A stretch of 64,000 nt of DNA from a bacterium (GTDB taxonomy: Bacteria; SZUA-182; DTGQ01): the NCBI GenBank assembly GCA_023512255.1, contig JAILZY010000001.1, forward strand, positions 57,647 to 121,646, written 5' to 3'. Under the pieces are notes generated by a model, which saw only the letters and a list, made by a program, of their open reading frames with translations, was not told the origin of the DNA and ran no database searches. Numbering within the stretch: the first letter of the stretch is position 1; the number at the start of each line of letters is the position of its first letter. Both the position numbers and the translations under genes were made by a program. Shown one piece after another: positions 26,919 to 36,054 of this stretch.

Positions 26919-27812
26919 TTAGGCCCGCGGGTGATATTTAAAATACAGCTCCTTGATCTTGTCCATGGTTACGTGGGTGTAGATCTGGGTAGTAGAGATA
27001 CTGGCATGGCCCAGCATGGCCTGCACGGAGCGAAGGTCAGCGCCATTTTCTAAAAGATGGGTAGCAAAGGAGTGTCGCAGGGTATGGGGAGTGATGGTTT
27101 GCTGAATTCCGGCCCGCTTTGCGTACTCTTTCAGTATCTTCCAAAAGCCCTGCCGGCTGAGCTTTCGCCCAAAGCAGTTGACAAACAATAGATCTGTTCG
27201 CCTATCGCCCAGAAGCTGCCCCCGGGCCGTGGCGCAATATTTGCTTATGCTTTCCCGAGCCGAGGTCCCGATCGGCACCAGCCTCTCCTTTGATCCTTTG
27301 CCTTGGCATATCAAAAATCCGCTCTCCAGATTGACATCCTTCACCGTCAGGTTAATCAGCTCCGAAACCCGCAATCCAGTTGCATACAGAAGCTCCAGCA
27401 TGGCCTTGTCCCTGATGCCCAGCGTCGTTTCATCCGGCTGGGTCAGCAATGCTTCCACCTGCGAGTAGCTTAAGACATTGGGCAGCTTACGCCAGGTTTT
27501 GGGAAAGGAGATATTCAGGGTTGGATCCGACTCAAGCCGCCCCTCAAGCATCAGGAATCGGTACAACTGCCTGATGCTGACCAGGTGCCGGGCATGAGTT
27601 CGGGCCCCAATGCCTCGATTTTTTAATTCAAGCAGATAATCCACAACATCTGCTTTTTTAACCTCTTGCAGGCTGCTGATTTTTCTGGCAGTCAAAAATT
27701 GCAGAAAAGATGCTAGATCTTGGCCGTAGGAAGCCACCGTATTATCTGAAAGACCTTTTTCAATCAGCAGGTGATTGAGAAAAAGTCTTATCTCAGCCTC
27801 TATCTTCTCCAT
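26919..27812 (-). CDS. xerD: tyrosine recombinase XerC/XerD
   Basis: A 297-aa site-specific recombinase for chromosome dimer resolution. It has an N-terminal SAM-like core-binding domain (residues 1-95) and a catalytic domain with the R-K-H-R-H-Y set: Arg in ATGLRVSEL, Lys in GKGSKERLVP, HTLRHSFATHLL, His in MLGHASISTT and Tyr in IYTHV. The length and absence of extra domains match a housekeeping Xer rather than a phage integrase. XerC and XerD cannot be told apart here. It lies 34 bp after the metallo-beta-lactamase-fold gene on the same strand. Confidence 0.9.
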   Translation of the reverse strand: MEKIEAEIRLFLNHLLIEKGLSDNTVASYGQDLASFLQFLTARKISSLQEVKKADVVDYLLELKNRGIGARTHARHLVSIRQLYRFLMLEGRLESDPTLNISFPKTWRKLPNVLSYSQVEALLTQPDETTLGIRDKAMLELLYATGLRVSELINLTVKDVNLESGFLICQGKGSKERLVPIGTSARESISKYCATARGQLLGDRRTDLLFVNCFGRKLSRQGFWKILKEYAKRAGIQQTITPHTLRHSFATHLLENGADLRSVQAMLGHASISTTQIYTHVTMDKIKELYFKYHPRA

Positions 27813-27846
27813 AACTTATTTTTTTCCCTGACTTTCTTCGCGACTT

Positions 27847-28491
27847 TCAGGAACGCCGCCTAATTCCCACAAAGGGGTTATAATTCTTTTCTCTGCCCAG
27901 GGTTGATTCATCCCCATGTCCGGGCAGAATGGTCAGTCGATCATCCAGGCAGAAAAGCTTATCGCGGATCGAAAGAATCAGTTGGCTATAGCTGCCGCCT
28001 GGCAGATCTGTCCTTCCGATCCCATCGGCAAAAAGCGTATCACCGGTAAAGAGTATATCGCCAACAAGGAAGCACAAACTCCCTGGCGTGTGGCCAGGGG
28101 TATGCAAAACCATTAGGCTAAGGCTCCCTAACCGAATAACCTGCCCATCGGTCAAAAGCTGATCAGGGGCTGGAGATGGCTTTGCTCCCGGAAGCATCGA
28201 GGCCAGAAGCTCCTGCCTCATAGTCATGAGGGGAACATCGTCAGCATGGGCCAGGATTTTGGCCCCGGATTTAGTCTTAAGATCCAAATTTCCAGCCACA
28301 TGGTCTATGTGACCGTGAGTATTGATAATATACTCAAGACAATAGCCGCTTGAGTTAATCCTTTGCCAAAGCTCTTCGACTTCGCCTCCTGGGTCTATGG
28401 CTGCCATTTTCTTCTCCTTCGTACAGCCTAACAGGTAGCAGTTTACGGCAAAAGGGCCTATCACCAATCTCTCGAGAAAAATATCCTGCAT
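27847..28491 (-). CDS. metallo-beta-lactamase-fold hydrolase (glyoxalase II-like)
   Basis: A 214-aa zinc or iron hydrolase with the HxHxDH motif in NTHGHIDHVAGN, a third metal ligand in HTPGHTPGS, Asp in TGDTLFADGIGR and a final His in ILPGHGDES. It is shorter than true glyoxalase II and lacks its C-terminal substrate domain, so it belongs to the widespread YcbL/GloC-like group. Cytoplasmic. It lies 23 bp after dtd on the same strand. Confidence 0.85.
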   Translation of the reverse strand: MQDIFLERLVIGPFAVNCYLLGCTKEKKMAAIDPGGEVEELWQRINSSGYCLEYIINTHGHIDHVAGNLDLKTKSGAKILAHADDVPLMTMRQELLASMLPGAKPSPAPDQLLTDGQVIRLGSLSLMVLHTPGHTPGSLCFLVGDILFTGDTLFADGIGRTDLPGGSYSQLILSIRDKLFCLDDRLTILPGHGDESTLGREKNYNPFVGIRRRS

Positions 28492-28514
28492 ATTGAGCCT
28501 CCTTGAAAAGAAAT

Positions 28515-28952
28515 TTATCGCTCTACAATTAAGGTAACTGGCCCATCATTGTAGATCTGCACTTCCATATGGGCCTGAAAGCGGCCGGTTTGAACCTTCA
28601 CCTTCTGCCTCTGAATCTCCTGAACAAATTCCTCGTAGAGCTTCTGGGCCATATCGGGCGAAGCTGCGTCCATAAAATTCGGCCTGCGGCCCCGGCGGGT
28701 ATCTCCAAGGAGGGTAAATTGCGAAACAACTAAAACTTCACCTCCAACCTCAAATAATGACCTATTCATTTTTCCCTGCTCATCTTCGAATATCCGCAGA
28801 TTGAGAATCTTGTCAACCAGAGGCGGAATGTCATGGGCTGAATCTTGCCGGGAAAATCCAATCAGCACTACCAGCCCCCGGCCAATGCTTCCCACAATCT
28901 CTCCTTCGACCGCTACCGAAGCCTTGGAAACTCTCTGCACTACAGCTTTCAT
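28515..28952 (-). CDS. dtd: D-aminoacyl-tRNA deacylase
   Basis: A 145-aa DTD that removes D-amino acids (and glycine from tRNA-Ala) mischarged on tRNA. The diagnostic motifs are both present: SQFTLLGDTRRGRRP and NDGPVTL, which carries the Gly-Pro motif. The N-terminus MKAVVQRVSKASV is canonical. Full length. A short run of TTATCTCA repeats lies just upstream (about 28963-29000). Confidence 0.95.
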   Translation of the reverse strand: MKAVVQRVSKASVAVEGEIVGSIGRGLVVLIGFSRQDSAHDIPPLVDKILNLRIFEDEQGKMNRSLFEVGGEVLVVSQFTLLGDTRRGRRPNFMDAASPDMAQKLYEEFVQEIQRQKVKVQTGRFQAHMEVQIYNDGPVTLIVER

Positions 28953-29047
28953 ATCCTTATCTCATTATCTCACCAATACTTATCTCATCAAAATCTACTT
29001 ATCTCACCAAAATCTTCATCTCAAAACTCGGCTCTTTCGTCTAGATT

Positions 29048-29584
29048 CTAGAAATTTAGAAATTCAACCCGGCCACTGAGGGAGATTTTACCCTTCTCAA
29101 GGCTTAGCAAGAATTTTTTCCAGGCAAGGCCGCTTGAAAATCCTCCAATATATCCGCCCCGACCGATGATTCTGTGGCAAGGGAAAATGATTGGCCAAGG
29201 GTTTTGTCCCAGTGCCTGGCCAACAGCCCGGGGGCTGCTTGGTGGCTCTAGCTGGCTGCTTAGCCATCCGTAGGTCCGGGTTTCTCCCCAGGGGATGGTT
29301 TGAGCAGCCTTAAGGGTCTTTTGAACAAAGGAAGACACAGCCTGCCAATAGACAGGATAGGTTGAAAAATCAACCGCCTGTCCGCAAAAATAAGCTCTAA
29401 GATCATCTCGCAGCCCCTCAGGGGGGAATTCACCACTGAAGAGAATTTTAATCCGATAGCGGGCCGATTCTGAAAATTCAGCAGATGGCCACGGCGAGAG
29501 CAGAACCTCTCTTAGTCCCTGTAAGCTTGAGCTGACGAGTATCCGCAAGATTAAATCCTGGCTATGTGTTTGCCATACTGGCAT
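29048..29584 (-). CDS. ogt: methylated-DNA--protein-cysteine methyltransferase
   Basis: A 178-aa suicide DNA-repair protein that takes alkyl groups from O6-methylguanine. The active-site motif is FPCHRIIGRGGYIGGFS with the acceptor Cys in PCHR. The helix-turn-helix region (TIPWGETRTYGWLSSQL, then SPRAVGQALGQNPWPIIF) precedes it. The N-terminal domain is short and diverged, as in Ogt-type proteins; there is no AdaA domain. It lies 95 bp before dtd on the same strand. Confidence 0.92.
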   Translation of the reverse strand: MPVWQTHSQDLILRILVSSSLQGLREVLLSPWPSAEFSESARYRIKILFSGEFPPEGLRDDLRAYFCGQAVDFSTYPVYWQAVSSFVQKTLKAAQTIPWGETRTYGWLSSQLEPPSSPRAVGQALGQNPWPIIFPCHRIIGRGGYIGGFSSGLAWKKFLLSLEKGKISLSGRVEFLNF

Positions 29585-29642
29585 GGGTTTAAATATACAC
29601 CAGAAAGAAGGGGTATGTAAACGGGGAAATGGTGTCAGGTCA

Positions 29643-29700
29643 TTAAAAGTTTTAGGAGGATGGCTTGGAAGGAACCCTTTTTCAAAAGGGTTCCTTCCAA
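29643..29700. repeat. perfect 17-bp inverted repeat (hairpin family C, copy 2)
   Basis: TTAAAAGTTTTAGGAGG (29643-29659) is followed by TTGGAAGGAACCCTTTT (29665-29681), a 2-nt loop and its exact reverse complement (29684-29700). The layout and core match the copy at 2903-2965. It lies between two divergent genes, so it is not positioned as a terminator here. Confidence 0.65.
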
Positions 29701-29823
29701 AAGATGGGGAATATCCGTATCCGTGTTTTTTTATCCTAGATTGCCTTATCTAATAAAATATGTTTTAATAATTACGCATGAGTTTATTTATCAGTAACCT
29801 TGTGGTTATCTTTGAGAGGAACG

Positions 29824-31107
29824 GTGCTTTTGAGTCAACTCTACTCCTGGCCGATATTATCGGTCGCTCTGATTGCCCTCCTGATCCTATCTGCTTTTTT
29901 CTCAGGATCAGAGGCGGCTATGATGTCGCTCAACAGGCTGCGAATCGCCTACCTGGCCAAGCGTCGCCAGTCCAAAAAGGCGCAATTGATTGATCAGCTG
30001 CTGGAACAAAAGAAGGGGATGCTCAGCACTATTCTGGTAGGCAACAATTTTGCCAATGTGGCTGCCTCCTCTGTGGCTACTGCTCTGGCTATTGCCTTGT
30101 GGGGCAGAAGCGGCATTCTCTATGCCACAATTATTATCACTCTAATTTTGCTGATTTTCTGTGAAATTACGCCCAAAATTTATGCCAGCAGATTTCCAGA
30201 GAAGATCGCTTCTGTGGTGGTCCATCCTATAGCCTGGTGCATGAGCCTGCTGCGGCCGGCTGTCAGTGCGGTTAACCTGCTGAGTGATCTGCTGTTGAAA
30301 TTGGTTGTCCCTTCGGGGGAGGGACGAAAGATGCCCCTTATTTCCGAAGAGGAAATACTGGCTGCCATTTCTATGGGAGAGGAGGAGGGGGTAGTCGAAA
30401 AGGAAGAAGGGAAAATGCTGATGAGCATTTTTGAGCTAGCCAGCATCTCGGTTAAGGAAATCATGATTCCCAGAACGGAGATGATCTGCATTGAGGAAAA
30501 GGCCTCTTATAATGAGGTTGTTCGGCTTATTGAGCAATCTGGACGATCTCGAATTCCTGTTTACCGAGAATCCATTGATAATATTGTCGGTACAATTTAC
30601 AGCCGCGATCTGATTAGCTTTCAGGGAAGTCCAAAGAGCTTTTCTCTGGCTAAAATCATGCATCCTCCCTTCTTTATCCCTGAGTCAAAAAAGGCGCTCT
30701 CGCTTTTGGCAGAATTTAAGGAGAGGAAAATGCATCTTGCCCTGGTGGTTGATGAGTATGGGGGAATCGAGGGGTTAGTTACTCTGGAAGATGTGCTTGA
30801 GGAAATCGTCGGTGATATTCTCGATGAATATGACCGCAAAAGGGAGTGGATAAAGTATCTCCCTGATGGAAAAATTTTGGTTGATGGCCATGCTTCCATC
30901 AGGGAGATTAATCGGTCACTTAATACCAACATTCCCCATGAGGAATTTCAAACCCTATCAGGTCTGATTCTGGATCAGCTTGGTCATATTCCGGCCAAGG
31001 GCGAATCTGTCTCCTATGGGGGGTATCTTCTCACGGTCAGCTCTATGCGCAGGCAAAGAATTTCCAAGGTTGAGATCCAGATTCTAGACCAGCCGAAATC
31101 AGAATAA
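29824..31107 (+). CDS. CNNM/CorC-family membrane protein (DUF21-CBS-CorC_HlyC)
   Basis: A 427-aa protein with three to four N-terminal membrane helices forming the DUF21/CNNM transmembrane domain (LILSAFFSGSEAAMMSLNRLR is the hallmark), a pair of CBS domains (about 205-330, containing MIPRTEMICIEE and VVDEYGGIEGLVTLEDVLEEIVGDI) and a C-terminal CorC_HlyC domain. Members transport or sense divalent cations (Mg or Co) and are often annotated as hemolysin C-like. The frame is open to TTG 29800; GAGAGG precedes GTG 29824, which is chosen. Its last 9 bp overlap the end of hppA on the other strand. Confidence 0.88.
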   Translation: MLLSQLYSWPILSVALIALLILSAFFSGSEAAMMSLNRLRIAYLAKRRQSKKAQLIDQLLEQKKGMLSTILVGNNFANVAASSVATALAIALWGRSGILYATIIITLILLIFCEITPKIYASRFPEKIASVVVHPIAWCMSLLRPAVSAVNLLSDLLLKLVVPSGEGRKMPLISEEEILAAISMGEEEGVVEKEEGKMLMSIFELASISVKEIMIPRTEMICIEEKASYNEVVRLIEQSGRSRIPVYRESIDNIVGTIYSRDLISFQGSPKSFSLAKIMHPPFFIPESKKALSLLAEFKERKMHLALVVDEYGGIEGLVTLEDVLEEIVGDILDEYDRKREWIKYLPDGKILVDGHASIREINRSLNTNIPHEEFQTLSGLILDQLGHIPAKGESVSYGGYLLTVSSMRRQRISKVEIQILDQPKSE

Positions 31108-33171
31108 GCCAATCAGCCACTTATGCAAGTTGACAATAACTGGTCCAAAAACAAGGGAAGCCACGGCCATCAGCTTTAGCAGTATGTTAAGGGATGGCCC
31201 GGCAGTATCCTTGAAGGGATCGCCCACTGTGTCGCCTGAGACTGCGGCCTTGTGGGCATCGGAGCCTTTCCCGCCTAAGTTACCCGCTTCGATATATTTT
31301 TTGGCATTATCCCAGGCGCCGCCAGAATTAGCCAGCATAACAGCCAGGGGAACGCCGGAAATCAAAGAACCTATTAAGAAGCCGCCAAGAGCCTCAGGGC
31401 CAAGAATTATACCAAGAAGCAGGGGAGCAACAACCGCCATGATCCCAGGAACAATCATTTCCCGTATGGCTCCCTTGGTGGTGATATCAACACACCTGGC
31501 CGAATCCGGCATAGCTTTCCCTTCCATCAGCCCTTTAATCTCCCTAAATTGCCTCCGCACTTCCTCGACGATAGAGAAAGCAGCTCTACCAACCGCCTGC
31601 ATGGTCATAGCGCAGAAAATAAAAGGGATTACTCCGCCGATAAAGAAACCAGCCACAACGATAGGACCATATTCTGTCGAAATAGCATCTAATCCCTTAA
31701 GCTGTACTGTCTGGCCATAGGCGACAAAGAGGGCTAGCGCGGTCAGGGCCGCAGAGCCAATGGCAAACCCCTTACCGATGGCCGCGGTTGTATTTCCGAT
31801 GGCATCGAGTTTTTCTGCTCTCTCCCGCACCTCCTTGCCCATACCGGCCATCTCGGCAATACCAGCCGCATTGTCAGCAATAGGGCCATAAGCATCAACC
31901 GCTACAGTCATCCCCGTTATGGCCAGCATCCCGATAGCGGACAGGGCAACACCAAATATCCCCGCGGCCTTGTAAGCGATGACTGTGGCTATGGCCACAC
32001 CCACCAGGGGCAGAGCCGTTGATTTCATCCCTACGGCTAGGCCTTGAATTATGCAGGTAGCCGTCCCGGTCTTGGCTGAATTGGCGATGGTTTCAACCTG
32101 CCTGCCTGAGGTGTAGTACTGAGCTACATACCCGACGATCATCCCGGCAATAAGCCCTGAGAGAACAGCCCAGAAAAGATTCATATTCCCATACCACTGG
32201 GCGCACAAGACAAATGAGCCAATGGCTAGCAATATGGCCGCTGCCGTCATGCCTCGGTTCAAGGCCTTCTGCGGATCTGATTTTTCATCAGTCTTGACGA
32301 AAAATATCCCGATGGTAGAGGAAATAATGCCCCAGGCTGAGAGGAGAAGGCATAACAGGACCCCTTTTACATCGACAGTCGGATTGGGCGCCGCGGCAAT
32401 GACCATGCCGGAAACAATGGCTCCGATGTATGATTCAAACAGGTCAGCACCCATACCAGCCACATCACCGACATTATCACCGACGTTATCAGCGATAACT
32501 GCTGGATTTCTGGGATCATCCTCAGGGATTCCGGCCTCGATCTTGCCGACAAGGTCAGCACCGACATCTGCGGCTTTGGTATAAATCCCACCACCAACCC
32601 TAGCAAATAGAGCCACAGAAGAGGCCCCCATAGAAAAGCCGGCGATCAGCTGAACCGCCTGGATGATCGCTGAATCTAAATCTGGCTGGCTTCCTTTCAG
32701 GATAAAAATGATAACCAAGAAAACCACAGACAAGCCCAAAAGCCCTAATGACACAACACTGGTTCCCATAACCGCGCCACCCGGAAAAGCGACCCCGATG
32801 GCCTCGTTGTAGCTCTTGGCTGCCGCTTGGGCGGTTCTACCGTTTGCTCTGGTGGCAATGCTCATGCCTATATAGCCCGCCGTAACAGAACAAAGGGCGC
32901 CGACCACAAAGGCTAGGGCTGTCAATTTATCAACAAATATCAAAAGAGCAACAAACACCACAGCTACAAAAACCGCAATGGCTTTATACTCTCTGAACAG
33001 GAAGGCCATTGCCCCTTCATGGATAGCATCAGAGATCCTGATCATTTTCTCTGTGCCCGGATCTTTCGACAGTATTTTCACCGCCAGAATCCAGACAAAA
33101 AGCATGCCAAGAATTCCTATGGCGATCGAAACCAAAATAGGCCCCAATGAACCACTGATTAAGGCATCCAT
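31099..33171 (-). CDS. hppA: membrane-bound pyrophosphatase, ion-translocating (HppA)
   Basis: A 690-aa integral membrane pump that couples pyrophosphate hydrolysis to H+ or Na+ export, with about 15-16 helices. The substrate site is seen in DVGADLVGKIEAGIPEDDPRNPAVIADNVGDN and in GGAWDNAKKYIE plus GDTVGDPFKDTAGPS. GNTTAAIGKG has Ala where potassium-independent enzymes have Lys, so the potassium-dependent subclass is likely. H+ versus Na+ specificity cannot be decided by eye. It is tail-to-tail with the CNNM/CorC gene. It implies that PPi energy is used, as in many anaerobes. Confidence 0.95.
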   Translation of the reverse strand: MDALISGSLGPILVSIAIGILGMLFVWILAVKILSKDPGTEKMIRISDAIHEGAMAFLFREYKAIAVFVAVVFVALLIFVDKLTALAFVVGALCSVTAGYIGMSIATRANGRTAQAAAKSYNEAIGVAFPGGAVMGTSVVSLGLLGLSVVFLVIIFILKGSQPDLDSAIIQAVQLIAGFSMGASSVALFARVGGGIYTKAADVGADLVGKIEAGIPEDDPRNPAVIADNVGDNVGDVAGMGADLFESYIGAIVSGMVIAAAPNPTVDVKGVLLCLLLSAWGIISSTIGIFFVKTDEKSDPQKALNRGMTAAAILLAIGSFVLCAQWYGNMNLFWAVLSGLIAGMIVGYVAQYYTSGRQVETIANSAKTGTATCIIQGLAVGMKSTALPLVGVAIATVIAYKAAGIFGVALSAIGMLAITGMTVAVDAYGPIADNAAGIAEMAGMGKEVRERAEKLDAIGNTTAAIGKGFAIGSAALTALALFVAYGQTVQLKGLDAISTEYGPIVVAGFFIGGVIPFIFCAMTMQAVGRAAFSIVEEVRRQFREIKGLMEGKAMPDSARCVDITTKGAIREMIVPGIMAVVAPLLLGIILGPEALGGFLIGSLISGVPLAVMLANSGGAWDNAKKYIEAGNLGGKGSDAHKAAVSGDTVGDPFKDTAGPSLNILLKLMAVASLVFGPVIVNLHKWLIGLF

Positions 33172-33412
33172 AGTATCATCGTCCTCCTGTATGATCTCAC
33201 CAAGTGAAAGAGAAAACTCGGAAATCGAGCATAATCTGAAAAAGACTGCTGCGGCCTAAACTTCTCCGGCAGAAGCTGTGATTTATGTACTCATTTGACC
33301 GCCCCCTCCCCTTTTAAGCCCGTTTTTTGTTATACAATTTGCTCACAGCGCCAGCGACTAATAACCTCTATAACTTATGCCGAAAATTTATGCCGAATTG
33401 CCTGTGTCTGCC

Positions 33413-33988
33413 CTATCCTATTACATCCGGACGATTAAATCTATTCATGGCGATCAGCATCCCTTGATCGAGAATGACCTCCACGCACTGAACTACGGTT
33501 TCAATGACCTTGGCTACTGTGGTCTGTTCTTCTTCGGAAAATTCTTTTAAAACATACTCTTTTGGCTCTTGCTGGCCACATGGTCTGCCGATTCCAACTC
33601 GAAGGCGGGCGAATCGGAAAGTTCCCAAACACTGAATAATTGACTCTACACCCCGATGCCCACCACTCCTTCCCTGCTCACGAAGTCGGATGCGGCCAAG
33701 TGGTAAATCTATATCGTCGTGAATGACCAGAAGATCTTGATAGGTAAGATGAAAATACGAGAGGAAACCAATTACTGCCTTCCCACTAAGATTCATATAG
33801 GTCTGGGGCTTAACAAGAAATGCCTCCTTTCCCCTGATCGTTCCTCTTCCCCATTGAGACATTAAGTCAGTATGCGAAAGCTGAATTTGATGTGCTGATG
33901 CCAGGGCGTCAATAGCCTGAAAACCGATATTATGGCGGGTTCTTTGATAGCGGAGGCCAGGATTTCCTAACCCAACAATGAGATTCAA
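33413..33988 (-). CDS. pth: peptidyl-tRNA hydrolase
   Basis: A 191-aa enzyme recycling tRNA from prematurely released peptidyl-tRNA. The N-terminus MNLIVGLGNPGLRYQRTRHNIGF contains the catalytic His (RHNIGF). KPQTYMNLSGKAV, HDDIDLPLGRIRLREQGRSGGHRG and RLRVGIGRP complete the family pattern. Full length. It follows rplY by 21 bp on the same strand, the conserved rplY-pth order. Confidence 0.96.
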   Translation of the reverse strand: MNLIVGLGNPGLRYQRTRHNIGFQAIDALASAHQIQLSHTDLMSQWGRGTIRGKEAFLVKPQTYMNLSGKAVIGFLSYFHLTYQDLLVIHDDIDLPLGRIRLREQGRSGGHRGVESIIQCLGTFRFARLRVGIGRPCGQQEPKEYVLKEFSEEEQTTVAKVIETVVQCVEVILDQGMLIAMNRFNRPDVIG

Positions 33989-34009
33989 TTTAAGCCCCGG
34001 CCATAAAAC

Positions 34010-34639
34010 TTACTTAGCAGCTTCAGGTTCAGATGGCGGTGCAGCGGGTTCTGCGGCCACAACCTTTTCGCCGTGACTTATGGTAAACAGAACCGTGTCC
34101 GGATCTTCCAGGATAATAACTCCTTCCGGAGCCTTCACATCCCGCACATGGATAGCCTCTCCCGCATCCAGATTGGTAACATCCACTCGGATAGAGTCAG
34201 GAATAGCTGTTGGCAGGCACTCAACCAGGATCTGCCTCTTGACATGATCCAGGATTCCACCTCCGATCTTGACGCCCTTGGCCTCACCGACAGCCTCTAC
34301 TGGCACTTCTATTGAAATCGGCTTATCAGCCACTGTTTCATAGAAGTCGACATGAACTAGCGTGTCCTTAATGGGCTCAAATTGCAGCTCTTTGATAATC
34401 GCCCTGACTGTCTCTTCCTTATTGGCAGAGTTTTCTATTTTTAGATTAAAAATAATATTTTCATGTACTTCACCATGTGTCTGCTTCAAAAATTCATTAG
34501 TATCAAAGTATAAGGGCAAAGCCTTTTCTCGGTTGCCGTACAGAACAGCAGGGGTAGCCCCTATCCTGCGTAGTCTCTTGTTGGCTCCCTTGCCAAACTG
34601 GTCTCTGACTTTCACTTTGAGGTCAATCTGAACAGCCAT
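34010..34639 (-). CDS. rplY: 50S ribosomal protein L25/general stress protein Ctc
   Basis: A 209-aa bL25 of the long (TL5/Ctc) type. The N-terminal 5S rRNA-binding domain has GKGANKRLRRIGATPAVLYG and PIKDTLVHVDFYE. The C-terminal beta domain contains VPVEAVGEAKGVKIGGGIL and GEAIHVRDVKAPEGV. A short Ala/Pro-rich tail follows. It lies between prs and pth, the usual arrangement. A 12-codon fragment of an L25-like gene occurs far away at 43969-44004. Confidence 0.95.
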   Translation of the reverse strand: MAVQIDLKVKVRDQFGKGANKRLRRIGATPAVLYGNREKALPLYFDTNEFLKQTHGEVHENIIFNLKIENSANKEETVRAIIKELQFEPIKDTLVHVDFYETVADKPISIEVPVEAVGEAKGVKIGGGILDHVKRQILVECLPTAIPDSIRVDVTNLDAGEAIHVRDVKAPEGVIILEDPDTVLFTISHGEKVVAAEPAAPPSEPEAAK

Positions 34640-34705
34640 TTATGCCTCCATATCCCCAAAAAGCATATTACTATGCTCCACGATGTAAAAATTAAAATGT
34701 AAAAA

Positions 34706-35647
34706 TTAGACAAATAGAGAACTAACCGATTTATCAACATTGATTCGATAAATAGTTTCTCCAATCAAATCTGCTACTGACAAAATTTCAACCTTGGGAG
34801 AATTCTGGACCTTTTCCTTGACTGGAATAGTATCTGTAACCACTAATTTTTTCAGCTCTGAAGCATTGATCCGATCCATAGCATTTCCCGATAACACGGC
34901 ATGAGTGCAGCAGGCGTATACGCTCCTGGCCCCATTCTGAATCAGGGCATTAACAGCCTTGATCAAGGTCCCTCCAGTATCGATCATGTCATCAATAATA
35001 AAGGCATCTTTTCCTTTAATCTCGCCAATGATATTCATCACCTCTGATTCATTAGGTCTCTCTCTTCGCTTGTCGATAATAGCAATCGATGCATTCAGCC
35101 GTTTGGCGAAATTGCGTGTCCTCTCGACTCCGCCAGCATCTGGAGAAACAAAAATAATATTGGACAGCTTGAGGCTTCGAATGTAGTCGATCAGAACCGG
35201 TGCAGCTAAAAGATTATCCACCGGAACATTAAAAAAACCCTGAATCTGACCAGCGTGCAGGTCCATAGTTAAAACCCTATTGGCACCAGCAGTGGTCAGG
35301 AGGTCAGCCACAAGCTTAGAGCTTATGGGAACCCTCGGCTGTACCTTCCGGTCCTGCCTTGCATACCCATAGTAGGGAATTACCGCCGTAATTCTACGGG
35401 CTGAAGCACGTCTTAGGGCATCAATAATAATCAGAAGTTCCATCAAATTATCATTGACCGGAGGACAGGTCGACTGAATAACGAACATGTCCGCACCACG
35501 AACATTTTCGTTGATTTGAACCACAACCTCACCGTCGGCAAATCTCCCGACCGTCGCCTCAACCAACGGGACTCCCAGGTAGTTACTGATGCCTTTGGCC
35601 AGAGGCAGATTTGAATTTCCTGCAATTAATTTTAATTCAAAACCCAT
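34706..35647 (-). CDS. prs: ribose-phosphate pyrophosphokinase
   Basis: A 313-aa PRPP synthetase: ribose 5-phosphate plus ATP gives PRPP for nucleotide, histidine and tryptophan synthesis. Family features are ADGEVVVQINENVRGADMFVIQS, PYYGYARQDRKVQPR (flexible loop), the metal-binding DLHAGQIQGFF and the PRPP loop IIDDMIDTGGT. Full length and cytoplasmic. It is transcribed toward rplY, 66 bp away, and follows tRNA-Gln by 21 bp. Confidence 0.96.
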   Translation of the reverse strand: MGFELKLIAGNSNLPLAKGISNYLGVPLVEATVGRFADGEVVVQINENVRGADMFVIQSTCPPVNDNLMELLIIIDALRRASARRITAVIPYYGYARQDRKVQPRVPISSKLVADLLTTAGANRVLTMDLHAGQIQGFFNVPVDNLLAAPVLIDYIRSLKLSNIIFVSPDAGGVERTRNFAKRLNASIAIIDKRRERPNESEVMNIIGEIKGKDAFIIDDMIDTGGTLIKAVNALIQNGARSVYACCTHAVLSGNAMDRINASELKKLVVTDTIPVKEKVQNSPKVEILSVADLIGETIYRINVDKSVSSLFV

Positions 35648-35668
35648 TTTTTCTCTCTCAAAAACTGA

Positions 35669-35740
35669 CTGGGGCGGGAGGATTCGAACCTCCGAATGCA
35701 GGAACCAAAATCCTGTGACTTACCGCTTGTCGACGCCCCA
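35669..35740 (-). tRNA. tRNA-Gln (anticodon TTG)
   Basis: 72 nt on the minus strand. The acceptor arms TGGGGCG and CGCCCCA pair fully, with discriminator G. The anticodon stem CAGGA/TCCTG encloses the loop TTTTGGT, giving anticodon UUG (Gln). The T arm reads GGAGG-TTCGAAT-CCTCC. The 3' CCA is not encoded. It lies between spoVG and prs, probably in the same transcription unit. Confidence 0.95.
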
Positions 35741-35796
35741 TCAATAGTTAATCATGGACCAAACAAGGTCATTGGAATTATTAGCTGAAGCACCAA

Positions 35797-36054
35797 TTAC
35801 ATTTCAACTTGCGACCTGTAGTGGTTTAAGACGCTTTCCTCAATCAATTTCCGCATTTCCTTATTCAAGGGATGAGCCACATCTCTAAAGGTCCCATCTT
35901 TGGTTTTCTTATTGGGCATAGCCACAAATAGTCCATTGTTGCCATGGATGATTTTCATATCCCGAACAACAAAGGCATCATCAAAAATAACTGTTGCGTA
36001 AGCCTTAAGCTTCTCACCATTTACTAAATAGATGTTGACGTCTGTTATTTCCAC
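35797..36054 (-). CDS. spoVG: SpoVG family regulator
   Basis: An 85-aa SpoVG protein (MEITDVNIYLVNGEKLKAYA, FVVRDMKIIHGNNGLFVAMP, FRDVAHPLNKEMR). Originally described for sporulation, the family is widespread and binds DNA or RNA as a site-specific regulator; its presence does not imply sporulation. Full length. Its start overlaps the ispE stop by 10 bp, so it is translationally coupled to ispE. The ispE-spoVG-tRNA-Gln-prs order is common in several phyla. Confidence 0.95.
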   Translation of the reverse strand: MEITDVNIYLVNGEKLKAYATVIFDDAFVVRDMKIIHGNNGLFVAMPNKKTKDGTFRDVAHPLNKEMRKLIEESVLNHYRSQVEM

